A stretch of DNA of 64,000 bases from Rhodoferax sp. (lineage in GTDB: Bacteria; Pseudomonadota; Gammaproteobacteria; Burkholderiales; Burkholderiaceae_C), in contig NZ_JAAFIX010000002.1 of assembly GCF_013297935.1 (NCBI RefSeq), positions 124,001 through 188,000 on the forward strand, read 5' to 3'. The position numbers and the translations under genes are program-made. How positions within the stretch are numbered: position 1 is the stretch's first letter; the number at the start of each line of letters is the position of its first letter. The notes beneath the pieces were generated by a model that saw nothing but the letters and a program-made list of their open reading frames with translations, did no database searches and had not been told where the DNA came from. Below, one piece after another: positions 7,717 through 17,159 of the stretch.

Positions 7717-10700
7717 CTAGGTCAAGGCATCAGGGCGAGCTCCGATCTCGTTGACAAGCGCAAACTCGGTATCGTTGGCGGCGTAGGAGAGTTGAATGAT
7801 TTTCTGCTGCAGCTCCTCCGAGTGGATGGGCTTGGACACGTAGTCGTCCATACCCGCATCGAGACACAGCTGTCGGTCAGACTCCATAGCGTTGGCCGTC
7901 ATGGCAATGATAGGCAGACGCCGCCCACGCTCGCCGGCCCGTATGCGGCGGGTGGCCTCCAGCCCGTCCATGACCGGCATCATCATGTCCATCAGCACCA
8001 GGTCGTAGGTTTTTTGCGCCAGCCGGTCGAGGGCGACCTGACCATTGGCGGCCACATCGACCCGGTGGCCCCAGCGCTCCAGCAGAGTGACCGCCAGTTT
8101 CTGGTTGATCGCGTGGTCTTCCACCAGCAGAATATCCAGCATGGGATGGTTATCACGAATGGAGTGGCGGGTTACCAGCACCTCGGGCCGCACCTTGTGC
8201 AATTGCAGCACCTCAGAGACCAACTGCAGCAGGTCAGCCCGCGCAATCGGCTTGGACAAATACCCGGCGATACCCGCCTCGCGCGAGCGCAAGCCATCAC
8301 CCTTGATGCCTGCAGACGAGAGCAACACCATCGGAACCTGGCTGCCGGCGCCCATTTGCCGCACGCGGGCCGCGGTGGTGAAGCCGTCCATCTCCGGCAT
8401 TTGCGCATCCAGCAACACGAGGTCGCAGGCGGGCTTTCCGGAAGCGGCATTTTGCTGTGCCAACCATGCGAGTGCCTCGGGGCCCGACTCCGCCTCGGTA
8501 GTTGTGGCACCCAATGAACTCAACATGCCGCTCACCACTTCGCGGTTGACGCGGTTGTCGTCGACCACCAGAAAGTGCAGACCCTCCAGTCGGATCATGG
8601 AGAAGGTCTCCACCGGGGCTGCGGTATCCCGCTCCAAGGCCGTCGTGAAGTGGAAGGTGCTGCCGACACCCGGCATGCTCTCTACCCAGATGCTGCCACC
8701 CATACCTTCCACCAGCCGGGCGCAAATCGTCAGCCCCAGTCCGGTGCCGCCATAACGGCGCGTGGTGGAGCTGTCCTCTTGCGAGAAGGCATCAAAAATA
8801 CTGCCCAGCTTGTTCGCAGGAATCCCGATACCGGTATCACTCACGGCCCAATGCAGCAGGGGCCTGCCGTCGGCGGACACATCCTGCCTCACACGCAGCA
8901 CAACCTCCCCTTTGGCTGTGAACTTGATGGCGTTGCCCAAAATATTGACCAGCACCTGTCGCACCCGCCCCGGGTCTCCAATCAGGGCACGAGGTACATC
9001 GGGCGCAAGGTCCCACACCACCTCAAGCCCTTTATCGTGAGCCCGCAGCACCACGGTTTTGAGCGTGTCGGCGACGGTTCGCTCCAAATTGAACGGAATG
9101 GCCTCGATGTCCATCTTGCCGGCTTCAATTTTGGAGAAATCCAGAATATCGTTAATCACCCGCAGCAGCGATTCAGATGAGGATTTGACGATGTTGAGGT
9201 ACTCCTGCTGCTCCGGGTCCAGCGGCGTATCCATCAGCAACTCTGTCATTCCGATCACACCGTTCATGGGGGTGCGGATCTCGTGGCTCATATTGGCCAA
9301 AAAATCCGACTTCGCCCGGTTGGCCGCCTCGGCCGCATCTTTGGCTTTTTGCAGCTCTTCGGAGATGTAACGCGCCTGCGTCACATCGGTGAGAAAACCA
9401 TTCCACACAATATGCCCATTGGGCTTGATTTGGGGCTGAGACTCCCCGCGCACCCAAGTGATCTCCATGGTGAGTGCATTCATCATGCGGAACTCCATAC
9501 CCCAAGGAACCGCCGCCATCGAGGCATCGATCAATGATTGCGCCACCTGCTCTCGGTCTTCCGGGTGCACGGCTTGGAGGAGTGCATTCGAGTCCGCCGC
9601 CATGGCGTCCGGCCGCACACCGGTCATCTTCTCAACGGCCTGACTCATAAAAGAAATTTTGAAGAGCCCGCCATGTGTTAAGTAATACTGGAACACCGCT
9701 ACTGGAATCTGGCGGGTGACCTCTTTCAGGCGCTCGTCAGCTTCTTTGGCACGGGTCACGTCTTGCCAGATCCCGGTGAACACCGTAGCACCTTCGGCGT
9801 CATTCTCCGGCTCCGGACTGAGCTCGGTACGCAACCAGCGTATCGACTTGTCAGGCATGCAGATGCGGTACTCACCCTGCCACGCCTCACGACGTTGGGC
9901 TGCTTGGTACATGCCTTCCTTCAGCGCGGGCAAGTCATCAGGCAGCACCTGGCGGGCCGCAATCTCGGGGTTGTGAAGGAGGTCATCCACACTGAAGCCC
10001 CGCACCTGCTGCACCTTATCGTTCACGAAGGTGTAGCGCAAAGCCGCGTCTTTGACGTGCACCTGAAACACAACTCCCGGCAGAGTGTTGGTAATGTGGC
10101 GCAAGCGCGCCTCTGCCGCTTTGATGCTGGCTTCCATACGCTTACGGGCAGAGATGTCAGTCCGTATCGCGATATAGATATTGGGTTTGCCGCTATCGTC
10201 TTTCAGCGGCACGATGGTGGCATCCACCCAGTAGAGCTGGCCCTGCTTGTTACGGTTACAGATCTCCCCGCGCCAAACCCGGCCGGCACTGATCACGGCC
10301 CACAAGTTAGTGAAGTACACCTTGTCCTGCACCCCGGAATTGATCATCCGGTGGTTCCGGCCGAGCAACTCACCGCGCGAATAACCACTGAGCTGGCAGA
10401 ACCGGTCGTTGGCATACAGGATGTTTCCGCTGGCGTCGGTGGTGCTGACAATGGCATGCTGGTCCAGCGCAAATTTCTGGTTGGCCAAGTCGGTCAAGGC
10501 AAGCTGCAAGTCTTTTTGACTGTCTTCTTTTTGGCGCACCAAGGTGCTCATGAGTTCCGACAGGTCTTCCAGCGAATCTTCTTTCAGCGGCGGGTGATCG
10601 GGGTCTAGCTGCAGCATTAACTGTGTTGCAGTGGCTTTGAGCGAGTCCATTGCGCGAGTCCGGCTCTCCAGCTCATCACGCAGCCGGGAATTGCTCTCGG

Positions 10701-10962
10701 TCAGGTCGGCAGAGCTCAGGTCCAAGCTGCGGGCCTTGAGCTCCAAGTCGCGATCGCTTTGTTGGTAGGCCTCTTCGACCTGCCGCAAAAAAGGCCCCAA
10801 ACCCGTGAGGATCTGCGCCAATGACGGCGAGATTGCGCCGGCTTCCGCTAGAACTGCCAGCTCCTTTTGGGCCACGCTCCACGCGGTGGCGTCCAGACCC
10901 AAGTGCCGCTTGAGTTGACGCGCAAGCAGTTTGTGGGTCAAAAGAGGAGGCGCCTCTGTCAT
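7717..10962 (-). CDS. Hybrid sensor histidine kinase (3 PAS, HisKA, HATPase, 2 receivers)
   Basis: About 1081 residues from the ATG at 10962. No membrane segment is seen, so it is probably cytoplasmic. Order: N-terminal region with a coiled-coil-like stretch (65-165), PAS domains at about 167-280, 285-405 and 415-535, HisKA with His560 in FLANMSHEIRTPMNG, an HATPase domain, a first receiver (VLLDAQMPEMDG) and a second receiver (VLMDMMMPVMDG). Its ATG overlaps the stop of the FIST gene (ATGA), so translation is coupled; the frame is open 17 codons further upstream, but that start lies inside the FIST gene. It ends at an amber codon, after which an Hpt domain continues in the same frame. Confidence 0.93.
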   Translation of the reverse strand: MTEAPPLLTHKLLARQLKRHLGLDATAWSVAQKELAVLAEAGAISPSLAQILTGLGPFLRQVEEAYQQSDRDLELKARSLDLSSADLTESNSRLRDELESRTRAMDSLKATATQLMLQLDPDHPPLKEDSLEDLSELMSTLVRQKEDSQKDLQLALTDLANQKFALDQHAIVSTTDASGNILYANDRFCQLSGYSRGELLGRNHRMINSGVQDKVYFTNLWAVISAGRVWRGEICNRNKQGQLYWVDATIVPLKDDSGKPNIYIAIRTDISARKRMEASIKAAEARLRHITNTLPGVVFQVHVKDAALRYTFVNDKVQQVRGFSVDDLLHNPEIAARQVLPDDLPALKEGMYQAAQRREAWQGEYRICMPDKSIRWLRTELSPEPENDAEGATVFTGIWQDVTRAKEADERLKEVTRQIPVAVFQYYLTHGGLFKISFMSQAVEKMTGVRPDAMAADSNALLQAVHPEDREQVAQSLIDASMAAVPWGMEFRMMNALTMEITWVRGESQPQIKPNGHIVWNGFLTDVTQARYISEELQKAKDAAEAANRAKSDFLANMSHEIRTPMNGVIGMTELLMDTPLDPEQQEYLNIVKSSSESLLRVINDILDFSKIEAGKMDIEAIPFNLERTVADTLKTVVLRAHDKGLEVVWDLAPDVPRALIGDPGRVRQVLVNILGNAIKFTAKGEVVLRVRQDVSADGRPLLHWAVSDTGIGIPANKLGSIFDAFSQEDSSTTRRYGGTGLGLTICARLVEGMGGSIWVESMPGVGSTFHFTTALERDTAAPVETFSMIRLEGLHFLVVDDNRVNREVVSGMLSSLGATTTEAESGPEALAWLAQQNAASGKPACDLVLLDAQMPEMDGFTTAARVRQMGAGSQVPMVLLSSAGIKGDGLRSREAGIAGYLSKPIARADLLQLVSEVLQLHKVRPEVLVTRHSIRDNHPMLDILLVEDHAINQKLAVTLLERWGHRVDVAANGQVALDRLAQKTYDLVLMDMMMPVMDGLEATRRIRAGERGRRLPIIAMTANAMESDRQLCLDAGMDDYVSKPIHSEELQQKIIQLSYAANDTEFALVNEIGARPDALT

Positions 10963-12089
10963 GCCGCTTCCGAGAGATAGGTAATGGTCATGGTCTGGTT
11001 GTGCAACAAGCAACTGGCCCTATTGTGCGCCGGGCTGATTTCGCCATACGAATAAAAACCAGCCAATGTGGCGTCCGCGCCTAGGACAGCGGCCACTGCT
11101 TCAATTTCCTCCTCGACCCTTCCACCCATCACAAGCTTGCGCCCTACGCAACTCACCATCAATGCAAGGCCATTAGTCTCCTGCAATTGCAGCGCCTGTG
11201 CAGCCTGCTCGGCACCTTGCACCAAGGCATCGGTTCCGGCTTGCATCATGCGCACATAGCCCCCTTCCTCCACCTCACCTGCAAAGGTGATGCTGCCGGC
11301 AGCTTCATCCACACTCAAGATGGTGCGCAACAAACCATCGGCTGCTTCGTTGGTCGCCACCACGGAAAAAGGGAACAACAAGCCTGAGGCCGGCAAGTCC
11401 TTGGCGTAGTCCCCTAAGTAGCGCTTGTACATGGCCAAGGCCGGTTCACCGTCCAGTGAAAACAGCACGTTGCGGTCGGCTTTGGTAATGCGCCGCGCCG
11501 GCCCGAAGGGAGACCAGCCGCCAAAAACGCCATGGGACACCCGGAGATCATCTCCATACAGGCCGGCGCATACCAGGCGCGTGGCGCTCACCCCTTGCCC
11601 GTCCATGACCGCAGTCTGGACAAATGCGCCACTATCTCCCGCTAGCCCCCCCACCACAGGAATATCGGCACCGACCTCCCGGGTCATGCCTTGAATCAGA
11701 GCGGTTCCGTTGATCTGGACGCCCTGGCCCAACAACACAATCGCCCGCAAGCCTTGGCGCGGAAGTCCCCTCGCCAACCTTACCCCGGCCTGAAAGGAGT
11801 CTTCCATATCCAGCAAGTCGGTGGAGGATTGACGGGTGACTACCCCACGCCAGTGCACAGCGGTCAGCGCCAAAGTCTGGTCGCTCACGCCTTCGCGGGA
11901 AATTTCGCCTGCTGTAGAGCAGCCCATGAGCACAGAGTGAGGACAAGCCGCGACCAGGGCAGGATGGGCCGCACGCAACAATACTTCTGGCCCGAAGGCC
12001 AGAATCCAGTCCGGCGGGTTGGCCGCCAAGGAGCTCAATACCTGCGCGTCAGGGGGGCTGCTCCGCCAGGTGGTTTGGGTGATTTGCAT
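10959..12089 (-). CDS. FIST domain sensory protein
   Basis: A 376-residue protein with FIST_N (about 25-220, including the MGCSTAGEISREG motif) and FIST_C (about 225-360, including GFYSYGEISP) regions. FIST proteins are thought to bind small ligands and are commonly next to signalling proteins. It overlaps the hybrid kinase by four bases (ATGA), so the two probably act together, with FIST as the input unit. A GGAG site precedes the start. No signal peptide is seen, so it should be cytoplasmic. The ligand is unknown. Confidence 0.9.
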   Translation of the reverse strand: MQITQTTWRSSPPDAQVLSSLAANPPDWILAFGPEVLLRAAHPALVAACPHSVLMGCSTAGEISREGVSDQTLALTAVHWRGVVTRQSSTDLLDMEDSFQAGVRLARGLPRQGLRAIVLLGQGVQINGTALIQGMTREVGADIPVVGGLAGDSGAFVQTAVMDGQGVSATRLVCAGLYGDDLRVSHGVFGGWSPFGPARRITKADRNVLFSLDGEPALAMYKRYLGDYAKDLPASGLLFPFSVVATNEAADGLLRTILSVDEAAGSITFAGEVEEGGYVRMMQAGTDALVQGAEQAAQALQLQETNGLALMVSCVGRKLVMGGRVEEEIEAVAAVLGADATLAGFYSYGEISPAHNRASCLLHNQTMTITYLSEAA

Positions 12090-12195
12090 GCCACAGCTCC
12101 GGTCAAGAGATTTCGTTGCCCTCGTTCATGATACGCCACCGGCGGGAAAAAGTGGAAATAAACACAAATGCCATAGACACCGAATTACATGTATT

Positions 12196-13740
12196 TTACA
12201 TATTTTTAAACTGATCCCGCAACACGTTTTTCTGCACCTTGCCCATGGCATTGCGCGGGAGCGCCTCTAAGATTACGCAGCGCTTGGGCACTTTGAAGTT
12301 GGCCAACATGCCTTTGAGGGTGGTGACCATCGCTGGGCCATCCAGTATGTGGCCCTTTTGCGGAACCACCACGGCCACACCGACTTCGCCAAAATCGGCA
12401 TCCGGCACACCGACCACCGCACTTTCATCAACACCGGGCAGGTTATTGATGTAGCCCTCGACCTCGGCCGGGTACACGTTGTAGCCGCCACTGATGATCA
12501 GGTCTTTGCTGCGACCCACGATCGTGACGTAACCCTTTGCATCCACAAAGCCCACATCGCCGGTTTTAAAAAAGCCGTCTGGCGTGAACTCCTGGGCCGT
12601 TTTTTCGGGCATCTGCCAGTAGCCCTGGAACACATTGGGGCCCCGAACCTCGATACCGCCGGTCTCTCCGGCAGGCACAGCGCGGCCTGCGTCATCGCGC
12701 ACGCGCAACTCCACGCCGGACAAGGGCCGGCCCACGGTGCCCACCACCCGCTCGCCATCGGCAGCCTTGCAGGGGTTGGAGGTGAGCATCACGGTTTCCG
12801 ACATGCCGTAGCGCTCCAGAATGGTGTGGCCGGTGCGGGACTGCCATTGGCGGTGCGTGTCGACCAGCATGGGCGCCGACCCGGAAATAAACAGGCGCAT
12901 GTGGCGTGTGGACGCGCTATCCAACCCGGCCTCGGCCAGGAGGCGCACATACAGCGTTGGCACGCCCATGAACACAGTGGCCCGTGCCATCAGCCGCAAG
13001 GTGGTGGCGGGCTCGAATTTGGCGCACCAGAGCATGGTGCTGCCGTTAATGAGCGCGCCATGAATCGCCACAAACAAGCCATGCACATGAAAGATGGGCA
13101 AGGCATGGATCAGCACATCGTCCGCCTTCCAGTCCCAGTATTTTTGCAGCACCCGCGCATTGCTCAGCAGGTTGCCATGGCTCAGCATGGCACCCTTGCT
13201 GCGCCCTGTGGTGCCACTGGTGTAGATGATGGCAGCCAGGTCATTGGCCGTGCGGGGCACGGGCGTATGGGTGCGCGGGTAGTGCGAAGCCCGCTCCAGC
13301 AAGGTGCCGGTGCGGTCGTCATTGAGCGAAAACACATGGGTGGTTCCAGCCAGAAACGCCATTTTGCTGAGCCAGCCAAAATTACGACCGGCACACACCA
13401 GCACCGCGGGCTTGGCATCGCCCATGAAATACTCCATTTCCGCGCTCTGGTACGCCGTGTTCAGCGGCAGGTAGACCAGCCCGGCCCGCAAGGTGGCAAG
13501 GTAGAGCACTAGGGCTTCGACCGATTTGTCTACCTGCACCGCCACACGGCTGCCCGCCGGCAGGTCTAGAAAGCCCAACAGGTTTGCCACCATGGCGGTG
13601 GCTTCGTCTAGGTCGCGCCAGGAATAGTGCAGACCGCTGTCGGTTTCTACCGCGGTGCGGTCCAGATCTGCGGGAAAAGCGGCACGCAGCGCTGCGAACA
13701 AGTTCGCATCAGAAGCGGTGGAAGTTGTGGGGGTGCTCAT
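12196..13740 (-). CDS. matB: Malonyl-CoA synthetase (MatB-like, AMP-forming)
   Basis: Adenylate-forming ligase of 514 residues, expected to convert malonate, CoA and ATP to malonyl-CoA. Core motifs are visible: IIYTSGTTGRSKGAMLSH (P-loop), the YGMSETVM motif, KTGDVGFVD, GRSKDLIISGGYNVYPAEVE and the catalytic Lys in NAMGKVQKN. The malonate call comes from the MatB-like sequence and the malonyl-CoA decarboxylase in the same operon; a related acyl-CoA ligase is the alternative. It is the last gene of the five-gene cluster. Confidence 0.87.
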   Translation of the reverse strand: MSTPTTSTASDANLFAALRAAFPADLDRTAVETDSGLHYSWRDLDEATAMVANLLGFLDLPAGSRVAVQVDKSVEALVLYLATLRAGLVYLPLNTAYQSAEMEYFMGDAKPAVLVCAGRNFGWLSKMAFLAGTTHVFSLNDDRTGTLLERASHYPRTHTPVPRTANDLAAIIYTSGTTGRSKGAMLSHGNLLSNARVLQKYWDWKADDVLIHALPIFHVHGLFVAIHGALINGSTMLWCAKFEPATTLRLMARATVFMGVPTLYVRLLAEAGLDSASTRHMRLFISGSAPMLVDTHRQWQSRTGHTILERYGMSETVMLTSNPCKAADGERVVGTVGRPLSGVELRVRDDAGRAVPAGETGGIEVRGPNVFQGYWQMPEKTAQEFTPDGFFKTGDVGFVDAKGYVTIVGRSKDLIISGGYNVYPAEVEGYINNLPGVDESAVVGVPDADFGEVGVAVVVPQKGHILDGPAMVTTLKGMLANFKVPKRCVILEALPRNAMGKVQKNVLRDQFKNM

Positions 13741-13772
13741 AGATGCAGAAACTCCAAAGAAGAAAACACCGG

Positions 13773-14594
13773 TCAGAAGGCCGGTTTGCGTTTGTCTAGA
13801 AAAGCAGAGATGCCCTCGCGGTGCTCGGGCGAGTCTGCATAGGCATAGGGATCGGAAGCGTTATTTGCTATCAAATCAGGAGCTTCTTGCGCATATTCCA
13901 CTTGGGCTGAAGGCCTAAATGACTCACGAAGCGTCTGCTTGTTCAGGCGCGCCGCTTGGGGCGCGAGGCCGGCCATGCGACCGGCCCACTCCCGGGCAGC
14001 AGCATCCAGCTCCGACGGTGAAACCATGCGGGTGAGAAAGCTGTGCCCCAGCATGGCGGGTGCCTCGAAAATCTCGGCTGCCAGCAACATAGCGCGGGCC
14101 ACGGTCGCCCCGGCAACCCGCCCCACAAGCCCCGCCTCGCGCGGCGCCATGGGGAAGCCGAGTCGTGCAATCGGTGCCCCGAAGCGGGCGCTGTCTGTGG
14201 CCAGGCGAATATCGCAGCAGCTGGCGATTTCCATACCTGCACCCATGCAGTTCCCCTCGATCACGGCCACGAGGGGTACATCGCAATCCAGCATCGCCTG
14301 CAAGCCGCCCCACACCTCCTGCTCGTGAAAGTGGCGCAGCGCATCAGCGTCGAACCGGAAGGAGGGATATTCCGCAATATCCCCGCCCGCACAAAAGTGC
14401 CCCCCATCGCCACGCACCAGCACACACCGTGCCTGCGAGTCGGCCTGCACGGCCTGCATCACCGACTTCAGCTCCGCCCACATGCTGCGGGACATGGCGT
14501 TGAACTTGCCGGTGTGGGTCAGGGTCAGGGCCCAAACACCCTGCATCCCCCCGACATGGCGCTCAATGGAAATCCCGCCTGCCATGCTGCGCAT
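13773..14594 (-). CDS. Enoyl-CoA hydratase/isomerase family protein with an in-frame repeat insert
   Basis: Crotonase-fold protein of 273 residues. The oxyanion-hole segments are GGHFCAGGDIAEY and GNCMGAGMEIASCCDIRLAT. The usual second catalytic-glutamate region is not typical (FGAPIARLGFPMAPREAG), so the exact reaction is unclear. The ATG at 14594 shares one base with the stop of the binding-protein gene (TGATG). Residues 228-243 come from a dispersed 48-nt repeat lying just before the conserved tail (YADSPEHREGISAFL). A role in malonate or acyl-CoA metabolism is inferred from the operon. Confidence 0.85.
   Translation of the reverse strand: MRSMAGGISIERHVGGMQGVWALTLTHTGKFNAMSRSMWAELKSVMQAVQADSQARCVLVRGDGGHFCAGGDIAEYPSFRFDADALRHFHEQEVWGGLQAMLDCDVPLVAVIEGNCMGAGMEIASCCDIRLATDSARFGAPIARLGFPMAPREAGLVGRVAGATVARAMLLAAEIFEAPAMLGHSFLTRMVSPSELDAAAREWAGRMAGLAPQAARLNKQTLRESFRPSAQVEYAQEAPDLIANNASDPYAYADSPEHREGISAFLDKRKPAF
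13867..13914 (+). repeat. Dispersed 48-nt repeat, copy 2 (inside enoyl-CoA hydratase)
   Basis: Starts GCTATCAAATCAGGAGC, then TTGCGCATATTCC and GGGCT. It is antisense to the gene and encodes AQVEYAQEAPDLIA in the host frame, in the same codon phase as copies 3, 6 and 9. Confidence 0.9.
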
Positions 14595-15619
14595 CAGTCC
14601 AGTTTGGCGCCTGAGGCCTTGACCACCGCGGCCCAACGCTTGACCTCCGCGCTGACGAAGGCGCCGAACTGCACCGGTGTGAGTTTGCCGAATTCCGCGC
14701 CGTTGTTGGCCCAACTGGTTTTGATGTCGTCGGCCATGGACAGGCGGTTGACTTCTTCCACCACGCGCGCCTGGATATCGGCGGGGGTGCCCTTGGGGGC
14801 CCAGAGGCCGTACCAGGTAGTGACGGTGTAGTTGGGCAGACCCAACTCGGCGGCACAAGGCACGTCCGGAAACGCGGGGCTGCGCTTGGTGCCCGACACC
14901 ATGAGAGCCTTGATACGCCCGCCCTTGATGTGGGCGGCCGATGAGCCCAGACCGTCAAACATCATGTCCACACTGCCGGCCATCAGGTCTTGCAGGGCCG
15001 GGCCCGCGCCGCGGTAGGGAATGTGGGTAATGAAGGTGCCGGTCTGCTGCTTGAATAACTCCCCCGCCAGATGGTGCGAGGTGCCGCCCCCCGCCGAGCC
15101 GTAGTTCAGCTTGCCGGGGTTGGCCTTCACTTGCGCCAAAAAGGCCTTGAAGTTGCCGGATATATTTTTCGGGTTCACCACCAGCACTTGCGGCACGTTG
15201 GCCACCAGTGCGAGCGGAATAAAGTCTTTTTCGATGTCGTAGTCCAGCTTGGGGTACATGCTGGGGGCAATCGCGTGGTGCACTGCGCCCATGAACAGGG
15301 TGTAACCATCCGGCTGTGCCTTGGCTGCAATGCCCGCCCCCAGAGTGCCACCTGCGCCACCGCGGTTGTCAATCACCAACTGGGTGCCGGTGAGCTTGGC
15401 GAACTGCGCCGACAGCGGGCGGGCAAAGGCGTCCGTGCCGCCACCGGCCGGAAACGGCACCACCAGCGTCACCGGTTTGGCGGGCCATTTGGATTGGGCC
15501 AAGCCCGTCGCCGGGGCCAAGGCCCAAGCGGCTGCCAGTGCCGACCCGGCACCCAGCAGCTTGCGGCGGCTGGTGCCCGGCTGGAGGTCAGAAAGGTTTG
15601 TTGTGTGCTCAACTGTCAT
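14594..15619 (-). CDS. Tripartite tricarboxylate transporter substrate-binding protein (TctC/Bug family)
   Basis: Periplasmic binding protein of 341 residues. The N-terminus has a Tat-like signal, SRRKLLGAGSALAAAWALA, ending near GLAQS. The mature part begins KPVTLVVPFPAGGGTDAFAR, typical of the Bug family. No TctA or TctB membrane subunits lie in this window. In this operon the ligand is plausibly malonate or another small carboxylate, by inference. The gene sits 40 bases after the malonyl-CoA decarboxylase. Confidence 0.92.
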   Translation of the reverse strand: MTVEHTTNLSDLQPGTSRRKLLGAGSALAAAWALAPATGLAQSKWPAKPVTLVVPFPAGGGTDAFARPLSAQFAKLTGTQLVIDNRGGAGGTLGAGIAAKAQPDGYTLFMGAVHHAIAPSMYPKLDYDIEKDFIPLALVANVPQVLVVNPKNISGNFKAFLAQVKANPGKLNYGSAGGGTSHHLAGELFKQQTGTFITHIPYRGAGPALQDLMAGSVDMMFDGLGSSAAHIKGGRIKALMVSGTKRSPAFPDVPCAAELGLPNYTVTTWYGLWAPKGTPADIQARVVEEVNRLSMADDIKTSWANNGAEFGKLTPVQFGAFVSAEVKRWAAVVKASGAKLD

Positions 15620-15659
15620 GTTTGTCTCCTAGTTGTTATGGGAACGAAAACTATGTGGG

Positions 15660-17159
15660 TCAAAAAAACAAGGTACTTACCGCGGAGGCTGTAGGAATGC
15701 GCCCGTGGGCCAAGCCTTCGCGGTATTTGCCGAGTCGCTGCAGATCGTAGAGGTAATTGACCATGATTCCGTAGGACTGCTTGATTCCTTTGGCGGACGG
15801 GTCCCCCGCCCAGTTAAGGCGCTCTACCCGGGCACCATTGCCCAAATGGAAGCGCGCCACCGGGTCAAGGGGTTTGTCGTGCACCGTTTCCCGGCCTAAG
15901 TAAACGGCTGCACAGCGCATGAGCATCAGCCGCACGGCGGAGGCTGGCTTCAGCGCCAGCGGGGTCTCGCACGCGGCCAGAAAATGTGCCGCGGTCACCG
16001 GCTCAAAGCCCACCGCCCGACCCAACTCCTCGCGCGCCGATGCATCGAGCCGATCCAGCTGCGCTGCCGCATTCTTTTGCAGCCAGTTGCGAAAACCGGG
16101 AATCGGCGAGAGCGTGGAAAACACCTTGAGGCGGGGAAACTCGGTCTTGAGCGTCTCCACGACGCGTTTGATGAGAGAGTCCCCAAAACTCACACCCCGC
16201 AGTCCATCTTGCGTGTTGCTGATGGAGTAAAAAATAGCCGTCGTGGCCGCCGTGAGGTCCACCGCGTCAGCCGACTCGTCGAGCAATGGGGTAATGCAAT
16301 CCGCCAGGCTGTCGATGAGTGCGACCTCCACAAAGATGAGCGGCTCATCTGGCAGGCGGGGGTGAAAAAAGCCATAGCAGCGACGGTCAGAGTCGAGCCG
16401 GTTTTTCACATCCGACCAGCTTTTGATGTCGTGCACGGCTTCGTATTTGATTAGCTTCTCGACGAGCGAGGCAGGGGAATCCCAACTGATACGGCGCAGC
16501 TCCAAAAAACCTACGTCGAACCAGGTGGAGAACATGTATTCCATCTCCACGTCGAGCGCCTGCAAGCGTTTGTCGGTTTTGAGCGCTGTCTGCATTTCTG
16601 CGCGCAGGTTCACAAGAAAACGGATACCGGCAGCATCCGCACTAAAACGCTGCAACAAGCGCCTGCGTGGCGACACCGTGGCTCGCCGGTAGTGCACCTC
16701 AGCGGCAGCCTCGTCGGGGGTTCCCAGCGCCGCAGCAAACTTGGCTTGCGCGGCCTGCACTTTCACCGGATCGGCCACAAACATTTCACTCATCAGCAGC
16801 CACAGGTCAAGGCGGCGCGCCGGAGTGGCTCCGGCGTACCACGCCATCAGGGCGGCAGCACGGCGCCCACCCTCGACCTCACTCACCCGCGCATCAATGA
16901 CCGCATGCAGCTCTTGCAGAATCCGGCGCAACACCCGGGGGGACAGCGCCTCAGTCCCCTGCCGCAGCGTGGCTTGCAAACGCTCGCGGGTGGGGCGCAG
17001 GCCCGCACGCCCCTTGGAGGGCTGGCTTGGTGCATTCTTTTCCGCTACAAAATTAGTAGCATTCACCACATATTCTGTCTGGGCTTCAGCCTGTTTTTGC
17101 TTAAATCCTTGCGGCAACAGGCGGCCTACATTGCGGTTGATCCAGGACTCTTGGGTCAT
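15660..17159 (-). CDS. Malonyl-CoA decarboxylase
   Basis: Cytoplasmic enzyme of 499 residues converting malonyl-CoA to acetyl-CoA and CO2. The family hallmark near the C-terminus is clear (DPVARFHLGNGARVERLNWA), including the conserved His of the active site, followed by KGIKQSYGIMVNYLY. Its ATG overlaps the regulator's stop (ATGA). Residues 24-39 come from a dispersed 48-nt repeat inserted in the N-terminal region. With MatB it completes a route malonate to malonyl-CoA to acetyl-CoA. Confidence 0.93.
   Translation of the reverse strand: MTQESWINRNVGRLLPQGFKQKQAEAQTEYVVNATNFVAEKNAPSQPSKGRAGLRPTRERLQATLRQGTEALSPRVLRRILQELHAVIDARVSEVEGGRRAAALMAWYAGATPARRLDLWLLMSEMFVADPVKVQAAQAKFAAALGTPDEAAAEVHYRRATVSPRRRLLQRFSADAAGIRFLVNLRAEMQTALKTDKRLQALDVEMEYMFSTWFDVGFLELRRISWDSPASLVEKLIKYEAVHDIKSWSDVKNRLDSDRRCYGFFHPRLPDEPLIFVEVALIDSLADCITPLLDESADAVDLTAATTAIFYSISNTQDGLRGVSFGDSLIKRVVETLKTEFPRLKVFSTLSPIPGFRNWLQKNAAAQLDRLDASAREELGRAVGFEPVTAAHFLAACETPLALKPASAVRLMLMRCAAVYLGRETVHDKPLDPVARFHLGNGARVERLNWAGDPSAKGIKQSYGIMVNYLYDLQRLGKYREGLAHGRIPTASAVSTLFF
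17044..17091 (+). repeat. Dispersed 48-nt repeat, copy 3 (inside malonyl-CoA decarboxylase)
   Basis: Starts GCTACAAAATTAGTAGC, then CACATATTCTGTCTGGGCT. It is antisense to the gene and encodes AQTEYVVNATNFVA in frame, resembling the peptide of copy 2. The GCGCA block has decayed to CCACA. Confidence 0.85.
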
